A DNA stretch of 64,000 bases, taken from the NCBI RefSeq assembly GCF_008123425.1, contig NZ_VSSS01000038.1:124001-188000 (forward strand), read 5' to 3'. Positions within the stretch are counted from its first letter, which is position 1. Every line of letters begins with the position of its first letter. Positions 9,937-18,738 of this stretch are shown one piece after another. The position numbers and the translations under genes are program-made. The notes beneath the pieces were generated by a model that saw only the letters and a program-made list of their open reading frames with translations, ran no database searches and was not told the origin of the DNA. The stretch is from Bradyrhizobium rifense. Lineage in GTDB: Bacteria; Pseudomonadota; Alphaproteobacteria; Rhizobiales; Xanthobacteraceae.

Positions 9937-10838
9937 TCGCCTTCATCGACGATCATCGTGGGGCGCATGGGGTCGAGCCGATCTGCAAGGTCTTGCCGAT
10001 CGCCCCCTCGACCTACCACGCCCATGTGGCCAAGCGGCGCGATCCCGCCAAGCTGTCGGCGCGCGCCAGGCAGGACGCCGCGCTGAAGATCGAGGTTCGG
10101 CGCGTCTTCGATCAAAACTTCACCGTCTACGGCGTGCGCAAGGTCTGGCGGCAGCTCAAGCGCGAAGGCTTCGATGTTGCCCGTTGCACAGTGTCGCGAC
10201 TGATGCAGGACATGGGTTTGCAAGGGGTCATCCGCGGCAAATCCGTCAAGACCACGATCAGCGACAAGGCCGCGCCATGCCCGCTGGATCACGTCAATCG
10301 CCAGTTCAAGGCACCAAGGCCGAACGTCCTCTGGCTCTCCGACTTCACCTATGTCGCGACCTGGACCGGCTTCGTCTACATCGCCTTTGTGATCGACGCC
10401 TATGCCCGCAGGATCGTGGGCTGGCGGGCCTCCCGCACGGCGCACGCAGGCTTCGTGCTCGATGCGCTGGAGCAGGCCCTGCACGATCGCCGGCCGGTCC
10501 ATCGCAGCGGGCTCGTGCACCACAGCGACAGAGGCAGCCAATACGTCTCTATCAAATACACCGAGCGCCTGGCTGAAGCTGGCGTCGAGCCTTCTGTCGG
10601 CAGCGTCGGAGATTCCTATGACAACGCTCTCGCCGAAACCATCAACGGTCTCTACAAGGCCGAGGTGATCCATCGGCGCGGACCATGGCGCAGCTTCGAG
10701 GCCGTCGAGTTCGCGACGCTGGAATGGGTGGACTGGTTCAACAACCGGCGGCTCCTGGAGCCCATCGGCAACATACCGCCGGCCGAAGCCGAGCAACGCT
10801 ACTACGCCATGCTGGAACAACCGGCCATGGCGGCATAA
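9933..10838 (+). CDS. IS3-family transposase OrfB (DDE integrase core)
   Basis: A 301-residue transposase catalytic subunit. An N-terminal HTH-like segment (VYGVRKVWRQLKREGFDVAR) precedes the rve integrase core. The three catalytic acidic residues are visible: D in WLSDFTYVATW near residue 130, D in VHHSDRGSQYVS near residue 190, and E in NALAETINGLYKAEV near residue 230. The C-terminal RRLLEPIGNIPPAEAEQRYY is the usual OrfB tail. Its start overlaps the orfA stop (ATGA), so it is probably made as an OrfAB fusion by programmed frameshifting or by coupling. Confidence 0.95.
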   Translation: MIAFIDDHRGAHGVEPICKVLPIAPSTYHAHVAKRRDPAKLSARARQDAALKIEVRRVFDQNFTVYGVRKVWRQLKREGFDVARCTVSRLMQDMGLQGVIRGKSVKTTISDKAAPCPLDHVNRQFKAPRPNVLWLSDFTYVATWTGFVYIAFVIDAYARRIVGWRASRTAHAGFVLDALEQALHDRRPVHRSGLVHHSDRGSQYVSIKYTERLAEAGVEPSVGSVGDSYDNALAETINGLYKAEVIHRRGPWRSFEAVEFATLEWVDWFNNRRLLEPIGNIPPAEAEQRYYAMLEQPAMAA

Positions 10839-11108
10839 CTTAAACCAAATGGCCTCCGGCAAACCCGGGGCGGTTCAAATGCCTCTCCAACGCTGCCTCG
10901 AGTAAGCCGACGGACGCAATCTCACCCGTCGTTAAAACGGTGTCCAATGCGCGACTGTTGCATAGATCGTTTACTGAGAACGCCAGTGCCTTCAGGGACT
11001 CAGTTACCCCGAACATTGCACTAACAACGACAACGACTCTATCTGCATCAGTAGCGAGTCTGTTCGCTATGTGGGTAGAAACTGACCTGCTCCCCAATTT
11101 GCCCCCGT

Positions 11109-11945
11109 TTATAAGGAGAGTCTGTTCTGGGTTTGGCCCCTGTTGGGGCGGGTTGCAAACTCGGTCGGTGTGAGCCCGTTGAGGCTCGTGTGCGGTCGGT
11201 TAGTGTTGTAGTCGATCCTCCATTCTTCGATGATCTGACGAGCCTCGTTGAGATTGGCGAACAGGTGCTCGTTGAGACACTCGTCGCGCAGACGGCCGTT
11301 GAAGCTTTCGACAAAGCCGTTCTGCATCGGCTTGCCGGGTGCGATGTAATGCCATTCGATCCCGAGCTCCTCCTGCCAGGCCAGGATCGCATTCGAAGTG
11401 AACTCGGTGCCGTTGTCGCTGACGATCATGCGCGGACAGCCGCGTGTCTCAATGATCTGATCAAGCTCACGCACTACACGCAACGCGGTGAGTGAGGTGT
11501 CGACGACCAGGCCCAGACATTCCCGGGTGAAGTCGTCGACCAGAGTCAGGACGCGGAAGCGCCGGCCGCTGGAGAGCGTATCCATCACGAAGTCGAGCGA
11601 CCAGCGCAGGTTCTGATCCTGCGGGATCGCCATCGGCGCCCGAGTGCCCAATGCCCGTTTGCGGCCACCACGTTTGCGCACGGTCAGCCGCTCCTCCTTG
11701 TAGAGCCGGTACAGCTTCTTCCGATTGATCCGGACCCCTTGCCGAGCCAATAGCAGCCCCAGGCGACGGTAGCCGAAGCGGCGACGTTGCGACGCCAATT
11801 CCTTCAGCCGGGCTCGCAACGGACCATCGTCCGGCCGTGTCGAGGCATAGCGATAGGTCTTCGGCTGCAGGCCAACCAGCCTGCAGGCCCGCCGCTGCGA
11901 GTAGCCCTTCTCATCCACCGCCCAGGTCACAGCACGTCTCCGCAA
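11109..11945 (-). CDS. IS3-family transposase OrfB of IS-B
   Basis: A 278-residue DDE transposase. The N-terminal part (RRACRLVGLQPKTYRYAST, RRFGYRRLGLLLARQGVRIN) is the HTH_21 region of IS3 OrfB proteins. The integrase core has its catalytic aspartates in LRWSLDFVMDTL near residue 120 and MIVSDNGTEFTSNA near residue 180, and the glutamate in MQNGFVESFNGRLRDECLNE near residue 215. It ends NRPHTSLNGLTPTEFATRP, the family tail. Open throughout and probably functional. Confidence 0.95.
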   Translation of the reverse strand: MRRRAVTWAVDEKGYSQRRACRLVGLQPKTYRYASTRPDDGPLRARLKELASQRRRFGYRRLGLLLARQGVRINRKKLYRLYKEERLTVRKRGGRKRALGTRAPMAIPQDQNLRWSLDFVMDTLSSGRRFRVLTLVDDFTRECLGLVVDTSLTALRVVRELDQIIETRGCPRMIVSDNGTEFTSNAILAWQEELGIEWHYIAPGKPMQNGFVESFNGRLRDECLNEHLFANLNEARQIIEEWRIDYNTNRPHTSLNGLTPTEFATRPNRGQTQNRLSL

Positions 11946-11953
11946 GCTGGGCG

Positions 11954-12220
11954 TCAGAAGTTTTTTCCGAGCATCTCCTTCAGCGTCGACGCATCCAGCA
12001 TCGATTCCGCCAGCAGCTTCTTAAGCTTGCGGTTCTCCTCCTCCAGGGCCTTCAGCTTGCGGGCGTCGGAGATCTCCATCCCGCCATAGCGCGAGCGCCA
12101 CTTGTAAAACGTCGCATCGCTGATGCCGTGCTTGCGGCACAGATCGCTCGCCGACATTCCGGCAGCGTGCTCCTTCAAGACCTTGATGATCTGCTCTTCC
12201 GTGAACCTGCTTTTGCGCAT
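11954..12220 (-). CDS. IS3-family transposase OrfA of IS-B
   Basis: An 88-residue DNA-binding subunit beginning MRKSRFTEEQIIKVLKEHAA with a helix-turn-helix (DLCRKHGISDATFYKWRSRY) and a C-terminal coiled coil (KLKALEEENRKLKKLLAE). OrfB begins eight bases downstream in another frame, the arrangement from which IS3 elements make the OrfAB transposase by a minus-one shift. Intact. Confidence 0.95.
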   Translation of the reverse strand: MRKSRFTEEQIIKVLKEHAAGMSASDLCRKHGISDATFYKWRSRYGGMEISDARKLKALEEENRKLKKLLAESMLDASTLKEMLGKNF

Positions 12221-12354
12221 CGTCCGTCTCCTCGGTGGAGAACAGAACCCTAACTCAAAACCGGGGGCGTTTCAGGGGAGCAGGTCAAAACAGACCGGTA
12301 GCAATCCGCCCGCCGGAATGAAGAGCCACCGAACTTCATTACTTTGACTGTCAT

Positions 12355-13430
12355 AATGAAATGACCCCCGGTCACGTTTTTAGGAGACGCGGCGTTTCAC
12401 GCGGCGTGTTTGCGATTGATGTGCCTGCTCGGCTAGTGGCACATTACCGAGGAGCAAAGGTACATGCACCTACCAGGGCCGGGAGTATTATTCGTCCCTC
12501 GTCGGTTGAGAGGTAAGCATCCGGTTAGGCTTTCAATTTCCCACATCTCGTACTTAGGATTTGCATCTGTTGAATCGTCTGTGATTCTGTCTGTGACGCC
12601 GATTCGCGGAGGCGTCACAGATGAGCGAAGACACGGGAGCCGGCGCTGCAGTCTTCACGAGCTGATCGCGTAGGCATGGATCGCCAACGCCATGCGGCTT
12701 CGGCTGCGTTAGATGGGCACTCAGACAAGGCGCAGCACACTCACATGGGCTGACACCAGGCCCCTAGTGGCCATCAGAATCGGTCACCGTTGCTATCTCA
12801 ATATGGACAAATCCGTTGTTTGGCTCGAGTCAACGTAACGAGTCTGCATTATTGATGCCGTTCGTGTCGGTCGCCGAATCGTCCTGCAGGTCAGTAAGAG
12901 ACCCGCGGCGTGTCCTTCCAAGCGCAGCAGTGTCGGCGCAATCATCACGATGGATCTGGCGGGCGTCATCGGCCCCTTCTTGAATTTCTTGGAGAGGGAC
13001 AACACGAATGCTGCAATGCTTGCCCTCGTCGAGGAGGCGTGTATTGCTGGAGAAGTACGCATACCGGGCCGCTCTTGTTGAACTTCCGACATTGCGGGCC
13101 TCAATTAGACATAGATGTGCGAAAACATACCAAAAACGTGATCCAGGTTATCTCTTTGCGTGTCGCTTGAACCATCTGCCCCTACGATAGGCGTGGTGTG
13201 ACATAAAAGCTATCGGCGCTTCTCCGCATCCATGCAATGTGTCGCTTACGACCCGCTGTGCGGCCGAAACGAAGGACCTTAGACCCCAGCATTGAAATCG
13301 CTATCTGGTTTTGACGCAAATCGGGCGGACAGTAACCAGATTAGATATCGGAGCGGAGGCTGCGCGCATGAGGTGCGCATAGTGGGCGCCGTGCGCCGAG
13401 CGCAGCCATCCAGTTATCAACGCGCATTTT
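12355..13430. other. Interval of about 1.1 kb without a definite gene
   Basis: No complete gene was recognised. One short plus-strand frame around 12905-13080 reads VGAIITMDLAGVIGPFLNFL and continues to a stop after about 55 codons. It looks like a protein fragment but I cannot assign a family. Confidence 0.4.
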
Positions 13431-13463
13431 TTTTCCACTCCACTCCACTCCATTCCACTCCAC
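13431..13463. repeat. Short pentameric tandem repeat (CCACT)n
   Basis: After a run of T, the sequence repeats CCACT six times with one C-to-T variation. It ends two bases before the minus-24/minus-12 promoter described next, so length changes could alter spacing of upstream activator sites. Confidence 0.8.
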
Positions 13464-13465
13464 GC

Positions 13466-13480
13466 TGGCACGGTCCTTGC
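13466..13480 (+). promoter_or_regulatory. Sigma-54 (RpoN) minus-24/minus-12 promoter
   Basis: TGGCACGGTCCTTGC matches the consensus TGGCAC-N5-TTGC exactly, with GG and GC ten bases apart. In rhizobia such promoters are fired by NifA. I did not find a clear TGT-N10-ACA upstream activator site. The promoter faces the short-chain dehydrogenase remnant that starts near 13620. Confidence 0.75.
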
Positions 13481-13619
13481 CAATTCGTGTCCGATAACTG
13501 TCAGCAGCGGTGTGCGCATCGACGCGCAGCGGCATATAGCAACCGACATACTGTGTCGTCGGCGATCGTTGTAGAACTAGTGTTTGGGCTTGACGCATAG
13601 GGCAGTAGCGGCACATCAA

Positions 13620-13996
13620 GTTGCCGTCGGAAGGGGCGGCAGCCACATTCATCTCCTCTCGGTCGGCTCATCATTTGCCTTCCGAGACCGCGGCTACAGC
13701 GCCTTCTGCGCTGCAAAGGGTGGGTTGGCTGCTCTTTTGAAACAGCATGCGACCGAATTGGCGCCGCACCGCATCACCGTCATTGGCGTCGCTCCGGGGA
13801 GGTCCGCTCTCACAAGAACGAGAAGGCTCTCGACGATCCAGCCTCATTTCAAAGAGCTACTGCTGACATTCCGCTTGGGCGATTAGCTACACCCGAGGAT
13901 GTAGCGGGGGCCGTGCACTTCTTTGCGTCATCCCTCTCTAGGTTCGTAACCGGTCAAATCCTCTAGATCGATGGCGGCCTCACCGCCAGCACATAA
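13620..13996 (+). pseudogene. Short-chain dehydrogenase/reductase (SDR) remnant
   Basis: The piece begins within the fold at IHLLSVGSSFAFRDRGYSAF, which includes the catalytic serine and the YxxxK motif (YSAFCAAKGG), and continues LAPHRITVIGVAPGR. After a frameshift near 13855 the C-terminal part reads IPLGRLATPEDVAGAVHFFA and FVTGQIL, a stop, then IDGGLTAST. The nucleotide-binding N-terminus is missing. SDR enzymes oxidise or reduce alcohols and ketones with NAD(P). The presence of a sigma-54 promoter 140 bases upstream suggests it was once expressed with nitrogen fixation, like fixR at 42688. Confidence 0.75.
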
Positions 13997-14258
13997 GCGG
14001 ACGATTTCCAGGAAGGAGACGATCATAAAATCAGCTCTGCTTGATTATGGCTGCGCATCATTCTCACCCCGATTGTTTACCACGTCGCGAGTCAACGTGG
14101 TTGCGATGTCGGTGATCCGTGCAACGGTATCTGCGTGGCGCCTACAGCCGAGCTTCAGAACGTGTCTGGGCTATTCTCGCCGGAAGCGGCGTGACGGCGG
14201 CGATCGCGCAGGTCGCCGATGCAGTGCGAATGGTTTCTCGCGCGACTGGAGAAGATCG

Positions 14259-14939
14259 ATGAGCGTTGGCGGCCCTGATGTTCTATTTGATGTCAATCAT
14301 CCTCGGCTTAGCAACTACTGCGCGTATCGGCAGTCGGTTCAGACACGCCTACTCCACATCCTTCGAGAGAATCCGGGCTGCCGATTTCTTGAGATTGGCG
14401 TAGGACCGATCCTGAGGCAGGAGCAGTTCAAGTCCATCGATGAGCTTCGCATTGAATATGTGGGCTTGGACTTCAAACATATTTGCGCCAAACATCGGAT
14501 CGACTTAGCTGCCGCTAGCATCGCTAACCGAAACATCCGGTTTCTGGGAAACGTTGTAGGCACATACCTGTTCAACCTGATCAGGTTGATGAGGCATGGG
14601 GAGGCGTTTGACATCATCTATCTCGATGGCAACCATTCGATCTATGTCGATCTAGCGGCTGCCATCGCAGCAGTACGGCTCTTGAAGCCCCGAGGCCTTC
14701 TCCTTTTCAACGACGTGAGGTTCGTATTCGGACAGACAGAATTGAACCAGAAGACTGCTCTTGCGGACATCGCGAAGACCAAGGAGCTAACCGAAGATGA
14801 GGCCAACGAGCCTCACGTCACGATCATCATCCGCGAGTATCTGATTCCAATGTTTAGTTTTGCGGTGGTGCGGTCGTGGTCAGATCCTGATTGGATCGTG
14901 CTCAGAGCCCCAAGTTCCGCTCCGTGGCTACGGATATGA
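14259..14939 (+). CDS. Class I SAM-dependent methyltransferase
   Basis: A 226-residue protein. The SAM-binding glycine motif is CRFLEIGVGPILRQEQF near residue 45, followed by an acidic loop (YVGLDFKHICAKH), and a motif FDIIYLDGNHSIYVDLAAAI near residue 125 that resembles the Methyltransf_24 group. ATG 14259 is preferred because upstream in-frame sequence overlaps other remnants and lacks family character; no strong ribosome binding site is seen. The substrate is unknown. No partner genes remain on either side, so it may be an orphan of a lost modification locus. Confidence 0.75.
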   Translation: MSVGGPDVLFDVNHPRLSNYCAYRQSVQTRLLHILRENPGCRFLEIGVGPILRQEQFKSIDELRIEYVGLDFKHICAKHRIDLAAASIANRNIRFLGNVVGTYLFNLIRLMRHGEAFDIIYLDGNHSIYVDLAAAIAAVRLLKPRGLLLFNDVRFVFGQTELNQKTALADIAKTKELTEDEANEPHVTIIIREYLIPMFSFAVVRSWSDPDWIVLRAPSSAPWLRI

Positions 14940-15374
14940 TGAGTCTCACGGGCCGGCAGGCCGATGATGTCTACGTCTGATCGTGGACTATCTTGGTGGG
15001 CCCATGCAGGTATGTGCGAAGTTGCCTTGTCAGCGTGGTTGCGCTGTGGTTTGGCCCGTCACACACGCGACAAAGGAGATTCCATACCTTTCGCGGAGAA
15101 GATTGCTAAGGATGCGGCAGAGCGTAAGATCGTCGTTGGGAGAGAAGAACGTCGCGGTACCTTCATTCTTCCACGTCAGTGCTCCGTCCACTGGCTGCCG
15201 TGGTTAGTTTTCCTTGAAAAACTCCGCTTCAGGCTCGAACCGACTGAACGTCGACGATAAGCCTGAATCGGCTTGCTGCATTTGACAAGGGGCGCACTGC
15301 CTCATCCAGAATGTTACTGGACAACTTCTCGCCGATGATTGGGTCGGTGCCATCGAATTGGTTCGGGGGCGTCT
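14940..15374. other. Interval without a recognisable gene
   Basis: About 430 bases between the methyltransferase and the transposase remnant. Short open frames are present but none has family similarity that I can recognise. Confidence 0.4.
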
Positions 15375-17075
15375 ATGGCGGGAAAGGTCAGCATGGGCGC
15401 GCGGCGGGAGGTGGTGTCGGCCTAACGGAGCGTTACAGGTCGGCCAAACGAGCGGAGAAGGGGCGCATCCTCGATGCGCTATGCGCGACGGTGGGCTGGC
15501 ATCGCAAAGATGCGGCGGGCGCACTTGGGCGGCGCGCAAAGGTTAAACCGGGGAAGGTCGAAGCCCCCGGAGAGCGCAAGCGTAGACATGGCGCTACGAT
15601 AAAGGACCCGAAAACGGCGTTATGGGAGGCGTCGGATCGGGTCTGCGGCAAGCGGCTCAAGGTGATGATCCCGACCTTGCTGACGGCCCTCGAGCCACAT
15701 GGCCGACTGCAGCTTGGGCAGGTGGACCGCGACTTTGCTCTGGCGATCAGTGCTGCTAGCAGTGACCGCCTGCTCGTCGACGTGAAGCTCGCGGCGAGCG
15801 GCGGCAGCCGGGCTCCGCGCCGGATTCATTTCGGCAATCCGGCGCGAAGTCGCGTCCGCGCGTTCATGATTGGAAGAGCCCGCCGCCCGCCCTCTGTGAG
15901 GTCGACATGGTCGCCCATGGCGGCACGTCGGTGGCTGGCTCGCTCATCCAGACCCTGACGATGGTCGATGTCGCCACGGGCTGGGCGGAGTACCTGTCAT
16001 TGGTGACGCGGGAAGGTTAGCTGGTCGTCGAGGCGATCAACCGCGCACAGAGCCTGTTCCCTTGGCTTTTGCGCGGCGTAGACTTCGACAATCATAGTGC
16101 CTTCATGAACTATGTCGTGTCGTTTTCGCTCGCCCCACACTTCACCGCCGCGAGGCCTGCACGCATGCCGCCTTCAACATAGGAAGCCCCGTGTTCCGGA
16201 AATATTTCGGTGTGGTGCCGTCTTCGATCCACAAGGGGGAGCAGGGCGCTGTTGCCGTGGACGAGAACTAGGCGCGCCTCACGTTGCGGCTCGTCGCGGC
16301 TTGCCGGACGGTCGAAGCTGCAATCGACGAACTGGCGAAGCGGCTCAGCCTCCTCCTCGTCCAGCGTCGCCTGAAGCAGCCTCGCCGCGTCCGCCATTCC
16401 GAGCTGTTCGGCCCAGGTGCGCAGCGTTCCGTAGCGAGATCCTCGCTAACCCACCTTACGCACCTTCCCCGGTTACGCCATCGAGCGGCTGGTCGAACGG
16501 CTGGTAATTGTCCTTGGTGATGACCGTCGGCTTCAGCACGCTTCGCGCGTCGCCGGCTATTTTGCAGGCTCCGACCTGTGGGCCCTATGCCCGGCCCGCG
16601 GATGCGCGCGAGCGCGAGCTCCTCAAACCCTTTGCCGCACAGATCCCGCCGGACATCATAGATGGCATCTACCGGCTTCCCGTCAGTGCCATGGTGTCGC
16701 GAACAAAAGCTCGAAGTCACGCGCTCGCGCGCGTACAAGAAGAACGGTCAAGCATTCGTCGAGCAGAAGAATGCTGCTCTTGTGCGTCGCCTGATGGAGT
16801 ATCCCCGCTTCGATGGCGTCGAGACGGCGCACGTGATGGGCCGCCTCTATGCGGCGGCAGGGCTGTACGTCAACGTCTATCAGCCGTCGTTCAAGCTGAA
16901 GGAGAATCGACGCGAAGGGCTAAAGTAATCAAGCGCTATTCCCCCATCGACGCCTATGAGCGACCGTTGTCGCATCCCAAGGTGACTGCAGCCGTCGGAA
17001 ACGGCTGCGCGCTCAGTATCGTTCGCTCGATCCGGTAGCGTTGTTGGCCGAGATTCGCGCACCCCAGGACGATTC
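15375..17075 (+). mobile_element. DDE integrase-core transposase remnant split by a 567-bp insertion
   Basis: The transposase starts MAGKVSMGARREVVSA at 15375 and continues in other frames through RAEKGRILDALCATVGWHRK, ALWEASDRVCGKRLKVMIPT, then VAHGGTSVAGSLIQTLTMVD and LFPWLLRGVDFDNHSAFMN near 16110. The protein resumes at about 16688 as VPWCREQKLEVTRSRAYKKN and ends around LLAEIRAPQ at 17065. The two halves abut exactly in a known rhizobial transposase family, so 16121-16687 is foreign DNA. There are several frameshifts and in-frame stops (for example at 16018). No terminal repeats were identified. Inactive. Confidence 0.75.
16190..16600 (-). pseudogene. Fragments inserted in the transposase, including a YciF/DUF892 ferritin-like piece
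   Basis: On the minus strand 16440-16270 reads RYGTLRTWAEQLGMADAA and LLQATLDEEEA, the last helices of the DUF892 (YciE/YciF) ferritin-like family. Upstream, at about 16560-16470, another frame reads SVLKPTVITKDNYQPFDQP, which weakly resembles the end of a sugar-binding ABC protein. Both are short and disconnected. This is passenger debris, not a working gene. Confidence 0.45.
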
Positions 17076-17415
17076 GGCAATCGCGCCGATCGTCGTGCCG
17101 GCCAGACGCGCGGCCTGCAATGCGCCAGCACGAGCTCCGCGCCGAAGGACCGCAGGCACTTTCGCGAGGATGCTCGGCAAGACGGTGACTTCGGCGCGCC
17201 GCGTGCCACGCAAAGGCGGCTCGTCGGCCCAATAGAGCCAGGGTTTGCATGCCATCCAAGCTAGACGCGCACATTGCCATCGCCGGACGCAACCTGTCAC
17301 AATCACTGTGCAGCGCGCTAGCCCAGGAGAAGGGTTTTGCTTGATGCAGCAAGCGCGCCCTCCCGAGAAAGCATTAGGTCGAGTATGGCTTCTGTAAAGC
17401 AGACCAACAGGTCCA

Positions 17416-17441
17416 AAAACCCCGGCCTACGGCCGGGGCTT
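17416..17441 (-). terminator. Rho-independent terminator of the outer-membrane protein gene
   Basis: On the minus strand the sequence forms an eight-base-pair GC stem (CCCCGGCC against GGCCGGGG, loop of three) followed by a run of five T. It lies about 25 bases after the stop of the outer-membrane protein gene. Confidence 0.85.
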
Positions 17442-17465
17442 TCGATCCGCCGTTTGAACGACAGA

Positions 17466-18203
17466 TTAATATTTGAGAAGAATCGGACCGCCGAACTTAT
17501 AGTTGAGCCGTGCAGTCAGAAGATTGAAATCCTGGCGGATGCGCTCGGTCCCACCAGCGGGCGCGGCGACAGTCACCGTGGCGGGCTGCATGAATAGGTG
17601 ATCGTACTCGAAGCCAACCGACCAGTTCGGTGCGAACCCGTACTCGATGCCGGCTCCCAAAGCGCCGCCCCAACGAACGTGCTCGCTGTTCCCAAGCTGC
17701 GCGCCCGTGAGGGTCGAGCTGATCTGATAGGTGTTGCTCGTGACTGCCGCGCCGCCTTTGGCGTAAAGCAGTACGTTGTCGAAGGCATAGCCAATCTGCC
17801 CTGTCACCAGGCCAAACGCATCAATCTTGGTCTGGTTGGCATCCGAAAACGCGACGCTGACATTCGAGCCGGTCAAATCAGCCCAATTTCCCTGGCCTTC
17901 AACACCAAGCACGATCTGGCCTATCTGCCATCGATAGCCGATCTGGCCACCAATGGTCACGCCGGTCGCGTCATGACAGCCCTCGGACGTGCCGCCATTG
18001 AAATCCCAGCAATTCGAGCTAGAGCCCAAGCCACCGTTCATACCGAGATAGTAGCCGCTCCAGTCGTAGATTGCAGCCGCGACAGGCTGCGGAGCTATGG
18101 TGTAGAGAGGTTGGACGGGCTGCGCAGCCAGATCCGCGCCAAATGCGGGCGCCACCGCGTCAAGCGCCACAATGCTCACAGTCGCGAGCAACAAGTTCTT
18201 CAT
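17466..18203 (-). CDS. Outer-membrane beta-barrel protein (Omp25/OmpA-like)
   Basis: A 245-residue protein starting MKNLLLATVSIVALDAVAPA with a typical signal peptide cleaved near AFGADLA. The mature part opens with the family motif YDWSGYYLGMNGGLG and has alternating beta strands (TIGGQIGYRWQIGQIVLGVE, WSVGFEYDHLFM). It ends in LNYKFGGPILLKY, with the aromatic C-terminal residue expected for barrel assembly. Such proteins are abundant in Bradyrhizobium. I chose ATG 18203 rather than the GTG or ATG four codons earlier because it begins the signal peptide directly. It has its own terminator and stands alone. Confidence 0.88.
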   Translation of the reverse strand: MKNLLLATVSIVALDAVAPAFGADLAAQPVQPLYTIAPQPVAAAIYDWSGYYLGMNGGLGSSSNCWDFNGGTSEGCHDATGVTIGGQIGYRWQIGQIVLGVEGQGNWADLTGSNVSVAFSDANQTKIDAFGLVTGQIGYAFDNVLLYAKGGAAVTSNTYQISSTLTGAQLGNSEHVRWGGALGAGIEYGFAPNWSVGFEYDHLFMQPATVTVAAPAGGTERIRQDFNLLTARLNYKFGGPILLKY

Positions 18204-18423
18204 TTCTACTCTCATGTCTTGAGTGCCTCCGAGCCACTCGTGCGTCTTAACAACGTCCGCGCGAATTGCTGTAACTGCATCGCAACATTCGCGCCCAAAG
18301 GAATGTTCGAACCGAACGCTGCGTCAGGTTGCGGCATTGCAGATCATCTCCAACCGCGTCGCAGTGTTCGGTCGCGTGCGAACACGGGTCGCTTAGGTGT
18401 TGACGAAAAGCGGGCTGCTGATC

Positions 18424-18738
18424 TCAGCGGATTAAGCGCACCGCAAGCCAGATGATACCCAGCCACACCGCAACCAAGAAGAGCAGAGCGCTTTGCAACG
18501 TCCTTGCTCTTATCCTGTCGCGCCATCGAAGGAGCTGCGATGAGCAACCGGTGAAGCGCCGACCCCGTACAACAGCTATCACTTCGTCATAATCAGTGAA
18601 CCGGAAGTGAGAGCGATGTTTGCGAATATACGCCAGCCGCTCAGTGGGTGAGAGGCACTGTGCCCATGCTTTCCATGCCTCGTCATCAAAACGCGCGCTA
18701 TTCTCAACGAGTTCGGCGAGGCGCTCGTCAGGCTTCAT
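18424..18738 (-). CDS. Small hypothetical protein with C-terminal membrane anchor
   Basis: About 104 residues beginning MKPDERLAELVENSARFDDE. A soluble, charged N-terminal part (SPTERLAYIRKHRSHFRFT, with an HFRFTDYDEV segment) precedes a hydrophobic segment LQSALLFLVAVWLGIIWLAV at the end, which is a likely transmembrane helix. I do not recognise the family. The ATG at 18738 was chosen over the long in-frame upstream extension because that part is low-complexity and Arg-rich. Confidence 0.5.
   Translation of the reverse strand: MKPDERLAELVENSARFDDEAWKAWAQCLSPTERLAYIRKHRSHFRFTDYDEVIAVVRGRRFTGCSSQLLRWRDRIRARTLQSALLFLVAVWLGIIWLAVRLIR

Larger units (their letters stand above)
9556..10877 (+). 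mobile_element. IS-A: IS3-family insertion sequence, 1,322 bp
   Basis: The element is bounded by perfect 25-bp inverted repeats beginning TGAACCGCCCCG at 9556 and ending at 10877. It is flanked by a 3-bp direct repeat AAT (9553-9555 and 10878-10880), the target duplication. It carries overlapping orfA and orfB. Its high GC content and strong codon bias differ from the surrounding AT-richer pseudogene DNA. The intact ends and target repeat suggest a fairly recent insertion into the aspartokinase gene. Confidence 0.95.
11083..12287 (-). mobile_element. IS-B: IS3-family (IS407-like) insertion sequence, 1,205 bp
   Basis: Imperfect terminal inverted repeats begin with TGACCTGCTCCCC at 11083 and, on the other strand, at 12287. 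A 4-bp direct repeat AAAC flanks the element (11079-11082 and 12288-12291). This is the target size expected for the IS407 group. OrfA and OrfB lie on the minus strand and both are open. The element sits in the 5' part of the aspartokinase gene, in addition to IS-A further downstream in the same gene. Confidence 0.95.
8732..12354 (-). pseudogene. Aspartokinase interrupted by two insertion sequences
   Basis: Reading the minus strand from ATG 12354 gives MTVKVMKFGGSSFRRADCY, the kinase N-terminus with its KFGGSS nucleotide motif, up to 12288. Here IS-B interrupts. The gene resumes at 11082 (VSTHIANRLATDADRVVVVV, then TTGEIASVGLLEAALERH) to 10878, where IS-A interrupts, and resumes at 9555 (SIPASSLFGYSSG, MLGRNSSDLTAVLAAD, EIYSDVCGIYTSDP) to the stop at 8732. 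Removing both elements with one copy of each target duplication leaves 1,089 bases, 363 codons, in a single open frame. The 362-residue product is shorter than usual aspartokinases (about 410) and the second ACT domain looks reduced. Aspartokinase makes aspartyl phosphate for lysine, threonine and methionine. Confidence 0.88.

Noticed and set aside
9894..10862. A 322-codon minus-strand frame opposite the IS-A transposase
   Set aside because: Shadow of orfB, Arg/Gly/Asp-rich and without a ribosome binding site.
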